Shown in pieces: positions 7,093-13,912 of a DNA stretch of 64,000 bases. Below the pieces are notes generated by a model, which saw nothing but the letters and a program-made list of their open reading frames with translations, was not told where the DNA came from and did no database searches. A program made the translations under genes and the position numbers. Each line of letters starts with the position of its first letter. Positions within the stretch are counted from its first letter, which is position 1. The stretch comes from a virus, in the IMG/VR virus record IMGVR_UViG_3300034140_000002, positions 1 through 64,000 of that record. One strand, 5' to 3'.

Positions 7093-7326
7093 CGTGTTTC
7101 GTGCGCTAAGGAATTTCATTTGAGAAATCTTCATATTGCCTAGAAGAATTTGAACGTCCTACACGAGTCCTACACACCTGATTGGTATCCCTCTGCGAGA
7201 ATCTTGGTAGCTTTTGTCCGCCCCTCATAGGGAGAACACACATTCTCGCACCTTCTTTGATTTCCGTCAATAAATTCATTTGTCGCAGCGCAACATCGAA
7301 ATATGGCGTCTGATCCTACAAAGTCG

Positions 7327-7355
7327 TTGACAGCTGGAAATGGAACACGTATATT
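7327..7355 (+). promoter_or_regulatory. Strong rightward sigma70 promoter
   Basis: TTGACA, 17 bases, TATATT. Perfect -35 and five of six in the -10. Start near 7362, giving a 60-base leader before the first rightward gene. Together with the promoter at 7064-7092 it makes 7034-7422 the divergent early control region. The bases between the two promoters show no further gene that I accept. Confidence 0.85.
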
Positions 7356-7422
7356 GAACGACATGGCAGCAGCGTCTTGCGGCTAAACAAGAAATCCCTT
7401 AACCAATATCAGGAGACTCAAA

Positions 7423-7557
7423 ATGGCCGCAATGGACGAAACAGTACAATTTAACAACGTTGCTATCGAAGCACCACAGGCTGACATGCTTGTCATGTTC
7501 ATGGACGACGACCTTGTTGTGTACGCAGAGTTGGATGAAATTGTCATTTCGCTGTAA
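7423..7557 (+). CDS. Acidic hypothetical protein, 44 aa, first rightward gene
   Basis: Too short to stand out, but it has AGGAG upstream, directly follows the strong rightward promoter and is followed by a terminator hairpin, so it should be among the most transcribed genes. The protein is very acidic (MFMDDDLVVYAELDE), with net charge far below zero, like DNA-mimic or host RNA polymerase inhibitors of phages. That functional idea is inference only. Confidence 0.7.
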   Translation: MAAMDETVQFNNVAIEAPQADMLVMFMDDDLVVYAELDEIVISL

Positions 7558-7564
7558 TTACAAG

Positions 7565-7586
7565 GCCCCGCAAGGGGCAATTCTTT
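7565..7586 (+). terminator. Hairpin terminator or attenuator after the first gene
   Basis: GCCCC-GCAA-GGGGC followed by AATTCTTTT: a five-pair GC stem with a GNRA loop and a moderate U-tract. It probably lets only part of the transcription from 7362 continue into the rest of the operon. Confidence 0.65.
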
Positions 7587-7596
7587 TGGGGGTTAT

Positions 7597-7797
7597 ATGT
7601 ATAGTATTATTTTGATTGTGTTTGGATTGGCAGAGAACAACTATCGAGAGAATTCTGTTGCTACAGAAATGGTGGGCAAGTACGACTCAGTAGTCATATG
7701 CGAAGCTGTAGCTAAAGGACTTCGGGGAAATTTCAAATACGATAACATCACGTTTGTCAAAACAGCACAATGCGTGCAAGTGAAGGACAAACCATGA
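7597..7797 (+). CDS. Hypothetical protein, 66 aa
   Basis: Begins MYSIILIVFGLAENNY after a GGGGG ribosome binding stretch. Hydrophobic start followed by a soluble alpha/beta region. The stop overlaps the next start (ATGA). No family recognised. Confidence 0.6.
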   Translation: MYSIILIVFGLAENNYRENSVATEMVGKYDSVVICEAVAKGLRGNFKYDNITFVKTAQCVQVKDKP

Positions 7798-8039
7798 GCG
7801 GGTTGTTTTATTTCACTCTGGCTATGCTGTGCTTGGCGGTGCTGAATCACTACTTCCTGAGCTATCGTAACCTTAAAATTTATGACATCCAAAAGCGAGC
7901 AATCGCTGTTATATTCGACAGCGGACGTTGGCAGGAGTTAGAATGGCTGCTCAATCGTCAAAGTTATAACAGTAAGATTTTCGACATTCGTAAGCACACT
8001 TTTGAAGATTTTTATCCAGAACTGAAAGATATGAAATGA
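7794..8039 (+). CDS. Hypothetical protein with N-terminal TM, 81 aa
   Basis: The start MSGLFYFTLAMLCLAVL is chosen because it overlaps the upstream stop (ATGA) and has AAGGA before it. One N-terminal membrane segment (residues 3-20) precedes a charged cytoplasmic-type helix. Function unknown. Confidence 0.65.
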   Translation: MSGLFYFTLAMLCLAVLNHYFLSYRNLKIYDIQKRAIAVIFDSGRWQELEWLLNRQSYNSKIFDIRKHTFEDFYPELKDMK

Positions 8040-8164
8040 AGGCATACAAAGAGGAACAATCCCCTAGCAGCGCTATTATTGTGCTCGCCATTGGCGTGAC
8101 GATTGCTGTGGCGGGATTTGCTATTTGGATTATTACGGCTGCGGCTGAGAGGGGGCTTCTGTGA
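8036..8164 (+). CDS. Small single-TM protein, 42 aa
   Basis: The ATG overlaps the upstream stop and the stop overlaps the next start. Residues about 13-36 form one hydrophobic helix (IIVLAIGVTIAVAGFAIWII), preceded by a short polar head and followed by a charged end. Likely an inner-membrane peptide. Confidence 0.65.
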   Translation: MKAYKEEQSPSSAIIVLAIGVTIAVAGFAIWIITAAAERGLL

Positions 8165-8610
8165 ACAAACACATCGAGGGCCGTGGCAAAGCCACAGTGA
8201 AAGTGGATTGTATTATGGTGCGTGTTGGGGCCGCTATCACCACTTACGAATGCCCATTCTTCGTGGATGTTGAGTTTTACTATGAGTCTGAAATCAAAGC
8301 CACAGAAGACGAACCGGGATGTAACGAGTACGTAGAGGCTTTCAACATACGCTTACTAGAGCCAATCTATTTGGTGAATGATAATGGGGGCGTTTCGGTA
8401 AGGTTGGATGATCGCTGCAACTTGGTGGAGGTACTTACAATGGCAGACATTGAGCGTATCGAGACGGATATCAAGTTGGTTGCCCAACAACCTCGTTATC
8501 CAGAGCCTATCCGCACCAAGCTCTGCACTTCAGATAATCTCCGCCTACCAGAGGATGATGAAGTGATGCGCAATCTTGGACATCAACTTAAGGACTATCG
8601 CCATGAATAG
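8161..8610 (+). CDS. Hypothetical protein, 149 aa, GTG start
   Basis: GTG start overlapping the previous stop (GTGA). Beta-rich in the first 70 residues (VKVDCIMVRVGAAITTYECPFFVDVEFYY), with a long acidic-to-basic tail. No recognised domain. Confidence 0.65.
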   Translation: MNKHIEGRGKATVKVDCIMVRVGAAITTYECPFFVDVEFYYESEIKATEDEPGCNEYVEAFNIRLLEPIYLVNDNGGVSVRLDDRCNLVEVLTMADIERIETDIKLVAQQPRYPEPIRTKLCTSDNLRLPEDDEVMRNLGHQLKDYRHE

Positions 8611-8800
8611 CTTTCTCTTCTACCTTGTCATGCTCATCCCTAACACAGAGAGGCCCACTATTGTGCTCCTGCAAGTTCATGACACAGCAGCCGAATGTCA
8701 TGTTGTGCTGGCTAAGGCCCCTGCTGACGTTAAAGAAAAGTTTGCTTGCATTGAAATCAACCTTACACCACAACCAATCAACCCGAGGAATAAATTATGA
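8603..8800 (+). CDS. Hypothetical protein, 65 aa
   Basis: Start MNSFLFYLVMLIPNTERP, with AAGGA upstream, preferred to an in-frame start nine codons earlier inside the previous gene. Possible signal-anchor or short beta protein. Linked to the next gene by ATGA. Confidence 0.6.
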   Translation: MNSFLFYLVMLIPNTERPTIVLLQVHDTAAECHVVLAKAPADVKEKFACIEINLTPQPINPRNKL

Positions 8801-8979
8801 GCAATATGAGCAATTACGAGGAGGACGTTCTATTCGAGCGTGTACAGGAACTTGTAACAGAGAACAAAGCTCTCCTTAAAGAGATTATGCTGCTGGAAGC
8901 AGAGCGTGACATGTTTATGATGGAGCGTGACGAAGCGTTGCAGAATTATAGCGACCTTTATTACGCAGGGAACAATTGA
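8797..8979 (+). CDS. Coiled-coil protein, 60 aa
   Basis: Nearly entirely one predicted coiled coil (VQELVTENKALLKEIMLLEA...), with heptad leucines. It may dimerise. It lies between small membrane proteins and the secreted hydrolase. No specific role known. Confidence 0.65.
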   Translation: MSNMSNYEEDVLFERVQELVTENKALLKEIMLLEAERDMFMMERDEALQNYSDLYYAGNN

Positions 8980-9371
8980 AGCCTTGGCTGACGCTGCTGA
9001 TAGCTCTAGGAGCAGTTTTAAGCCCTCTAGCAGCCGCTCAGAGCGATGCTACGTGCGAAGCTATCACTTTGTTCTACGAAGCCTCTACAGAGCCTCTGAA
9101 GGGCAAACGTGCTGTGTTGGATGTCATTCGTCACAGAGCATCTGCGCTAGGGAAAACGAGTTGTGAAGTAGTGAAGCAGAGGGGACAATTCTCCTTCGTG
9201 CATAAGAAATTTAAGTGGAAGATTACGCAGGGTATGTTGACAACGTGGCAGAATGTGGATATAATGTCGCCTGTGTGTGAAAGTTGCTGGTATTTCAATT
9301 CTGGCAAACGTATTAAAAAATACAAATTTAGCAAACGTATCAAGAATCATAACTTCTATCTAAGGAAATGA
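8976..9371 (+). CDS. SleB-like cell wall hydrolase with signal peptide
   Basis: 131 residues. Residues 1-22 are a classical signal peptide (KPWLTLLIALGAVLSPLAAAQS). Residues 28-75 carry the hydrolase_2/SleB core: A-I-T-L-F-Y-E-A-S with the catalytic-type Glu, then V-L-D-V-I-R-H-R and Q-F-S-F. The family cleaves peptidoglycan glycan strands. The start is TTG overlapping the upstream stop (TTGA), the same coupling as at 29520. Export by Sec would put it in the periplasm. It lies in the early rightward operon, far from the lysis genes, so a role other than final lysis (envelope remodelling or superinfection exclusion) is possible. Confidence 0.8.
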   Translation: MKPWLTLLIALGAVLSPLAAAQSDATCEAITLFYEASTEPLKGKRAVLDVIRHRASALGKTSCEVVKQRGQFSFVHKKFKWKITQGMLTTWQNVDIMSPVCESCWYFNSGKRIKKYKFSKRIKNHNFYLRK

Positions 9372-9372
9372 C

Positions 9373-9594
9373 ATGGATAAGCAACAAGCAAGTAAGGAAT
9401 TGGCAGCATTGGTTATTGCAGCATACGAAGCTCTAGGAGCAGCAGAAACCTTTGCTATTGAACATGAGTTAAACTTTAGCTTTGCGCCTACTCGCGGAAT
9501 GGGTGGGTATTTCGATCCAGAAAGTATTGGCCGAGAGTGTTATGACAGCGGGGAAGTTTTGAACGGCTGGAATCCTAGCAGCCGTGGTTGCTAA
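9373..9594 (+). CDS. Hypothetical protein, 73 aa, C-terminal WN-SS-C motif
   Basis: Ala-rich helical N-terminus, then a Gly/Tyr-rich region ending GWNPSSRGC. The two genes that follow end in a similar W-N-x-S...C tail although their bodies differ. Function unknown. Confidence 0.65.
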   Translation: MDKQQASKELAALVIAAYEALGAAETFAIEHELNFSFAPTRGMGGYFDPESIGRECYDSGEVLNGWNPSSRGC

Positions 9595-9611
9595 TTAAAT
9601 TGGAGAATAGA

Positions 9612-10022
9612 ATGGAAATGCTTATTGGTGGTTACACGCTGGACGAACTGAAGAAAGTGCAAACTGCTGTCCGTAAGGATGCTAGCGCCGTTATTTCGGA
9701 TGCTATTGACAAGGCTACAAAGGCTTTGGAAGAAATTCTTAAATATGAGGATATTGACGATGACATAGATATGAATGAGCTTCAGACAGAAATTAACTTC
9801 TTTGCTAAAATGGCAGAAGAAAATCTGAAGCTGGCAAAGGTTGTCTCGGATATCAGTGGTGTGGAGTACTATCTCCCGTATTCGTCAGATTACGGCAGCG
9901 ACGGCTTCTATTATCGTCTGGAAAGTACTGACCTGTACAACATTGACTCTGTGAGCGATGCTATGAGTGTTCTGGAAGATATGGAATATCAGAGCCGTCA
10001 GTGGAATCAATCGAACTGCTAA
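9612..10022 (+). CDS. Hypothetical acidic helical protein, 136 aa
   Basis: Start MEMLIGGYTLDELKK with GGAG nine bases upstream, rather than eight codons earlier. Mostly helical and acidic (EDIDDDIDMNELQTEINFF), ending QWNQSNC, a variant of the C-terminal tail of the flanking genes. Function unknown. Confidence 0.7.
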   Translation: MEMLIGGYTLDELKKVQTAVRKDASAVISDAIDKATKALEEILKYEDIDDDIDMNELQTEINFFAKMAEENLKLAKVVSDISGVEYYLPYSSDYGSDGFYYRLESTDLYNIDSVSDAMSVLEDMEYQSRQWNQSNC

Positions 10023-10049
10023 TCAACTAACACACAAAAAGGAAATAAA

Positions 10050-10304
10050 ATGGCAACTAAGAAAAATACTGAAGCGCTGGACTTCGATCTGGCAGTGTTT
10101 AAGAAACAAAAAGAGCAGCTTGCGCGTGTCGCCAGCACTGAAGTGGCAAACAAAGTAACAGAGATTAAAATTCTGATTGACCAGATTAAGGAGCTTGTGT
10201 CGCTGTCAGGAATCACTCTCAACCTGAAGAACGAGTTGGCATATGCTATTGAGTGCGTGGATGAACTCCATCCTGATTGGAACTCTTCGTCTTACGATTG
10301 CTAA
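10050..10304 (+). CDS. Hypothetical helical protein, 84 aa, C-terminal WN-SS-C motif
   Basis: Strong initiation sequence AAAAAGGAAATAAA before the ATG. Helical, with Lys-rich N-terminus and C-terminal tail DWNSSSYDC. Third member of the tail-sharing trio. No family recognised. Confidence 0.7.
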   Translation: MATKKNTEALDFDLAVFKKQKEQLARVASTEVANKVTEIKILIDQIKELVSLSGITLNLKNELAYAIECVDELHPDWNSSSYDC

Positions 10305-10312
10305 GGAATAAT

Positions 10313-11233
10313 ATGCTCGTACTACTCGGCTCAAGGGCGTTAGCCTTCTATTGTGACATTGGTCGCACTCCTATGGACACAGACTTGCTTGGCACATACG
10401 ATGATTGCACAGCCTACATCAAGGAGCTTGGTAAGCGCGAGCGTATTGTTGCCAATTATCCGGCTGACGGGGGTAAGAAGATTATCGTCAAGACGGATAA
10501 GGGTATTTATGAGTTTGAGGTGTGTTGGCCTGACAGTTGCAGTGAGGCTTTGCTCGATATTGTTAGCAGTAGCTCGGATACTTTCGTCAGTGATTGGGAG
10601 GAAGAGGTTGTCGTCCCGAGTTATGACATCCTCTACATGCTAAAAATGTCTCATCGCTACCGCAAGGACAGCCCCCATTTCCTCAAAACAATTCGGGATA
10701 TCCAACTCATGCGTAAGCTTGGTGCCAAGATGCCTGTTCAGTATTCTGAGTGGTTCAAGTTACGTGAAAAGAACACTTATCGGAACAATCTTCCTAAGCT
10801 CAATCAGAGTAAGAAGGATTTCTTCGACAACAGCGCTTCTATTTACACCCTCGATCATGACAGTATTCACGAAGCTGTGAAGCATCTGGAGCGTCCTGCT
10901 TATGAGTATTTCAAACCAGATGCGGCTGAGGTAATGACTAGCAAATCTATGTTCTTTGCAACATCTTATGAGGTGAGGTTGTATGCAGCACTCGAAGAAG
11001 TTATGGTATTATCTATCGAGCGATCTATTCACCCTTTCAATCTTACAGGGGAGAAGTTGCGCTGGGCATTCGATATGGCGCACATGAAGCTTGCTACGTC
11101 TATTAGCTCTGGTTGGTTCAGGGAGTTTGTGTGGGAGAATTATGATGAGGTGCAAGGGATGTACTCTGAGCACTATGTGAATAACTTTTATCGGGCGCTT
11201 GGCGCTGGTGAGATTAAACCGTTTGAGGGGTAA
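10313..11233 (+). CDS. Nucleotidyltransferase-like protein, 306 aa
   Basis: The N-terminus reads LLGSRAL and, nine residues later, D-T-D-L, the G-S-x(n)-D-x-D signature of the polymerase-beta-type nucleotidyltransferase fold. A third acidic position (FEVCWPD region, residue about 60) could complete the metal site. The C-terminal 200 residues are helical and unknown. Start set at the ATG with AAGGA upstream. Substrate unknown: transfer of a nucleotide to RNA, protein or a small molecule is possible. A second, unrelated-looking member is at 25390. Confidence 0.6.
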   Translation: MLVLLGSRALAFYCDIGRTPMDTDLLGTYDDCTAYIKELGKRERIVANYPADGGKKIIVKTDKGIYEFEVCWPDSCSEALLDIVSSSSDTFVSDWEEEVVVPSYDILYMLKMSHRYRKDSPHFLKTIRDIQLMRKLGAKMPVQYSEWFKLREKNTYRNNLPKLNQSKKDFFDNSASIYTLDHDSIHEAVKHLERPAYEYFKPDAAEVMTSKSMFFATSYEVRLYAALEEVMVLSIERSIHPFNLTGEKLRWAFDMAHMKLATSISSGWFREFVWENYDEVQGMYSEHYVNNFYRALGAGEIKPFEG

Positions 11234-11235
11234 GT

Positions 11236-11442
11236 ATGAATCACTACGATCCAACCCAGTACCAAGGGACAGACTCAGAAGGGGATTGGGTATTGGTAAG
11301 TCGTTTGTCAAAAGAAGAATTGCAACAGAATCTTTGCATGGCTATGCACGCACTTGAACGTGTTGAAAATAGTATGGCAGCTATCTCTGGTGTAATTGAA
11401 GATTGGCGCGATGACACTCTAAAACCTGAATCGGAGGAATAA
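11236..11442 (+). CDS. Hypothetical protein, 68 aa
   Basis: Polar helical protein (LSKEELQQNLCMAMHALERVENSMAAI) with an acidic C-terminus. Starts two bases after the preceding stop. No family recognised. Confidence 0.6.
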   Translation: MNHYDPTQYQGTDSEGDWVLVSRLSKEELQQNLCMAMHALERVENSMAAISGVIEDWRDDTLKPESEE

Positions 11443-11443
11443 T

Positions 11444-11752
11444 ATGGGCGTAGACACTCGCGCATGCTGCATGTTTGGAATTGCATTTGATTCTATGGAT
11501 GCTGCAATGAATCATCTTCTGGCTCGTGGAGTTATCACAGAAGAACAAGCCGCTGACTTTGTAGACGATGGCGAAATTTGGGGCCTTTACGTAGAGTGGC
11601 AACTTGAAAGCTGCTATTCGGGATCAAATGGTGTCCTAGGGTGCCACATAAAGAATGTTGATCTTGTAAAGCTTGAACAAATCATTGCAAACGTTCAGGC
11701 AGAACTTGGTAATGACAATCTTAAGCTGCATAACTTTGTGTATTGGTATTGA
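11444..11752 (+). CDS. Hypothetical protein, 102 aa
   Basis: AGGA lies six bases before the ATG. Contains CC and isolated Cys residues (RACCMFGI, SCYSG, LGCH) with a helix-loop-helix-like acidic centre (ITEEQAADFVDDGEIWG). Function unknown. Confidence 0.65.
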   Translation: MGVDTRACCMFGIAFDSMDAAMNHLLARGVITEEQAADFVDDGEIWGLYVEWQLESCYSGSNGVLGCHIKNVDLVKLEQIIANVQAELGNDNLKLHNFVYWY

Positions 11753-11753
11753 T

Positions 11754-11912
11754 ATGAAAACATTTAGTATTAGTAAGTGGTTCCACGTAGAAGCTGAAAA
11801 TTCAGAAGAGGCTTGGGCTATTGCTGTGGAGATTGGTGAGGTTGTTGAAGAGTTTGGCAGCTATCTCTGCACCGACAGTGGCGATATTGACGTAGAAGAG
11901 GTGGAGGAATGA
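11754..11912 (+). CDS. Acidic hypothetical protein, 52 aa
   Basis: The ATG follows the previous stop by one base. Sequence MKTFSISKWFHVEAENSEEAWAIAVEIGEVVEEF has the pattern of small phage proteins in which a beta strand is followed by a helix with E-A-W/A-A. The next gene's start overlaps its stop (ATGA). Confidence 0.6.
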   Translation: MKTFSISKWFHVEAENSEEAWAIAVEIGEVVEEFGSYLCTDSGDIDVEEVEE

Positions 11913-12127
11913 CTAAGATTTATGCAATACGCAACAAAGACGGAGAGTTCCAATCTTTCAATGGTAAAGTAGCTTGGCTCAACAGGGCTGGTGCTAAGAG
12001 TTCTTGGAATGCTGTCACCAATCGCTATAAGCGGGGTGGGGGCATTATCAAATGGGATGATCAAACTCTGTATGAGATTGTTGAGCTTACCGAGATTGTT
12101 CACATGTATGAGGACTTGTGCAAATGA
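11909..12127 (+). CDS. Hypothetical protein, 72 aa
   Basis: Begins MTKIYAIRNKDGEFQSFNGKVAWL, a beta-hairpin-like start; the middle is Gly/Lys-rich (RYKRGGGIIKW). ATGA overlaps on both sides. Function unknown. Confidence 0.65.
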   Translation: MTKIYAIRNKDGEFQSFNGKVAWLNRAGAKSSWNAVTNRYKRGGGIIKWDDQTLYEIVELTEIVHMYEDLCK

Positions 12128-12276
12128 AAATGTTCACTGCAACGTATCGGGTAGTTATTGCAGCAGAAGATGTGGATGAAGCAGCGTTGATGGCTGATGA
12201 TATAGAATGTGAGATGTTAGGTATAAATTACGTGCAACAAGTTTACAGCGACCCGTATATTGAGGAATTGAAATGA
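12124..12276 (+). CDS. Hypothetical protein, 50 aa
   Basis: Short frame locked between two ATGA overlaps. MKMFTATYRVVIAAEDVDEAALMADDIE is a strand-helix pattern similar to the protein at 11754, so the two may be paralogues. Its stop overlaps thyX, so it is probably co-translated with it. Confidence 0.65.
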   Translation: MKMFTATYRVVIAAEDVDEAALMADDIECEMLGINYVQQVYSDPYIEELK

Positions 12277-12962
12277 TCAGTGCAAAATTGATTGCTGTAA
12301 CAAAACCAGTTGTAGAAGGTATTGAAGACGCTAAAGAGCTTATTGCCTATTGCGCTCGTGTATCCAACCCAGCTAACCAGATGAACATGGCTACGGCTGA
12401 CAAACTTCTAGCCTATCTTAAGAAGAACCGTCACTGGAGTCCTCTGGAGATGGCTAATGCTGTTGTGGAAGTAAACTCCCCGCGTGACATTGCACGGCAA
12501 CTACTGCGGCACGGAAGCTTTAAGTTTCAAGAGTTTAGCCAGCGTTATGCTGATGTCACTATGTTGGAGGAAGCCTTCTGCATCCGTGAGCTTCGTATGC
12601 AAGATACTAAGAACCGTCAGAATAGCGTACACACTGATGACGAAGAATTGGCTAAGTGGTGGCACGATGAGCAAGAGAAGCTTCTGGCACGAGTGAAGAC
12701 GCTATACTCTCAGGCTCTCAACAAAGGTATTGCTAAGGAAGTTGCTCGGGTTGTGCTGCCAGAAGGTATGACCATGAGCCGTGTGTATGTGAATGGTACT
12801 ATCCGAAGCTGGGTGCATTACCTTGAAGTACGTCTGGAGGAAGGTGTCACACAGTGGGAGCATGTGATGCTGGCGAGGATTATTGCTGAGGCTGTGAATG
12901 CTGCATTCCCTTGCGTAGAAGAAAGCTGGAAAGCTGTTGACAACGCTCAACAACCAGCGTAA
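12273..12962 (+). CDS. thyX: Flavin-dependent thymidylate synthase ThyX
   Basis: 229 residues, within the usual range. ThyX makes dTMP from dUMP using FAD, methylene-tetrahydrofolate and NADPH. The signature region lies at residues 77-92: LLRHGSFKFQEFSQRY, matching the family's RHR...S...Y core. The third position is Gly81 where the family normally has Arg (R-H-R), an unusual change at the dUMP/FAD site. The late region (residues about 160-200, MTMSRVYVNGTIRSWVHYLEVR) is the typical second conserved block. With NrdAB it supplies dNTPs for replication. ATGA overlap with the upstream gene. Confidence 0.9.
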   Translation: MISAKLIAVTKPVVEGIEDAKELIAYCARVSNPANQMNMATADKLLAYLKKNRHWSPLEMANAVVEVNSPRDIARQLLRHGSFKFQEFSQRYADVTMLEEAFCIRELRMQDTKNRQNSVHTDDEELAKWWHDEQEKLLARVKTLYSQALNKGIAKEVARVVLPEGMTMSRVYVNGTIRSWVHYLEVRLEEGVTQWEHVMLARIIAEAVNAAFPCVEESWKAVDNAQQPA

Positions 12963-12991
12963 GATGTACTTTATCCAAACAAATTAGGAAA

Positions 12992-13004
12992 CCTGCAAAG
13001 CAGG
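12992..13004 (+). other. Short hairpin downstream of thyX
   Basis: CCTGC-AAA-GCAGG followed by CTCCTTTC. Only five pairs and a poor U-run, so at most a weak terminator or an mRNA stabiliser between thyX and the next gene. Confidence 0.3.
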
Positions 13005-13028
13005 CTCCTTTCAACGAAAGGAAACACA

Positions 13029-13238
13029 ATGAGTCTATATCAAGTAAATGTTGTCAAACTGTATGGCCCCCAAGACGGAGTAATCACTTTGCAAGAGGAT
13101 GGCGATGGTCTTGGCATGGTGCATGTAAGTTCTTCGGGGGAGTATTACGGCAAATTTGAATTCAACATGGAGCCTGACGAGGCTATTGTACTCGCCAACG
13201 CTATTATCCAGCAGGCCAATTATCTGAAAGGGAAATAA
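13029..13238 (+). CDS. Hypothetical protein, 69 aa
   Basis: GAAAGGAAACACA before the ATG. Beta-rich start (VVKLYGPQDGVITLQEDGDGLGMVHV) and a C-terminal helix (EAIVLANAIIQQANYL). Resembles small phage proteins of unknown role. Confidence 0.65.
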   Translation: MSLYQVNVVKLYGPQDGVITLQEDGDGLGMVHVSSSGEYYGKFEFNMEPDEAIVLANAIIQQANYLKGK

Positions 13239-13239
13239 A

Positions 13240-13455
13240 ATGATTGCAATTCTGATTATCTTGTTGGTGTGGATGCTCTTTGGTGTGCTAGGTCTGACAC
13301 TGAGCTACCACAATAAAAACTCTCCGTTCTACGGCCATCTGAAGCTTGATACAGTTGTCATTGGATTGCTCTGTGGCGTAGGCTGCTTGCTGGCTGAATT
13401 GCTTGATATGGCATCCGATTCAGATGTTGTTCTTTTTAAAAGGAAAGAGAAATGA
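13240..13455 (+). CDS. Membrane protein, 71 aa, two TM segments
   Basis: Hydrophobic segments at residues 2-20 and 38-56 separated by a short polar loop, with a positively charged C-terminus (LFKRKEK) placing both ends in the cytoplasm. Overlaps the next membrane gene (ATGA). Role unknown. Confidence 0.65.
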   Translation: MIAILIILLVWMLFGVLGLTLSYHNKNSPFYGHLKLDTVVIGLLCGVGCLLAELLDMASDSDVVLFKRKEK

Positions 13456-13691
13456 TGCTTACCCTTATTATCCTCGCATGGCTGCTGTCAGGCTTTGCAG
13501 GAGCAGGCGTCTGGTTTTTCTGTGTGCGAGTTTTCCAGTATGACGAAAGTATGAGTCTCTGTACAGTTGCACTAAACGGTATCCTTGGGCCTGTTAGTTT
13601 GGTCTTGGGGCTTTATATAGCCTTTCTAGACTTCTTTCTGTACCACTACAAAGGTTGCGGTAAAGCTATCTTCAAAAAGGAAGTAAAATGA
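13452..13691 (+). CDS. Membrane protein, 79 aa, two TM segments
   Basis: Helices at residues 3-26 and 38-62 and a Lys-rich C-terminus (KAIFKKEVK), the same topology as its neighbour at 13240, so the two may act together or have arisen by duplication. Function unknown. Confidence 0.65.
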   Translation: MMLTLIILAWLLSGFAGAGVWFFCVRVFQYDESMSLCTVALNGILGPVSLVLGLYIAFLDFFLYHYKGCGKAIFKKEVK

Positions 13692-13912
13692 ACAACTACA
13701 ACACTATGGCAAGCATCATCCAATCTTCCATCTCCGTGCGAGCATGGGCTATCACTAAGGAACAGGTGTTCCACAGCTTCTACAAAGAGCATGGGCGTGT
13801 GAAAGAGGCTCGCAAGAGTAAGGAGGAGCTTAAGGTGCTGCACAAGCTGCAAACACAGGATAAACGTGTGCTGAGTGTGATTCGTGAAGTAGCTCGTCAA
13901 AATGACTTGTAG
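13688..13912 (+). CDS. Hypothetical basic protein, 74 aa
   Basis: Helical and basic (FYKEHGRVKEARKSKEELKVLHKLQTQDKR). It overlaps the primase-helicase gene by 11 bases and may serve as a partner for it; that is only positional inference. Confidence 0.65.
   Translation: MNNYNTMASIIQSSISVRAWAITKEQVFHSFYKEHGRVKEARKSKEELKVLHKLQTQDKRVLSVIREVARQNDL

Noticed and set aside
7170-7364. Minus-strand frame of 64 codons between the early promoters
   Set aside because: No ribosome binding site, and its start overlaps the -10 region of the strong rightward promoter. The region is better explained as control DNA.
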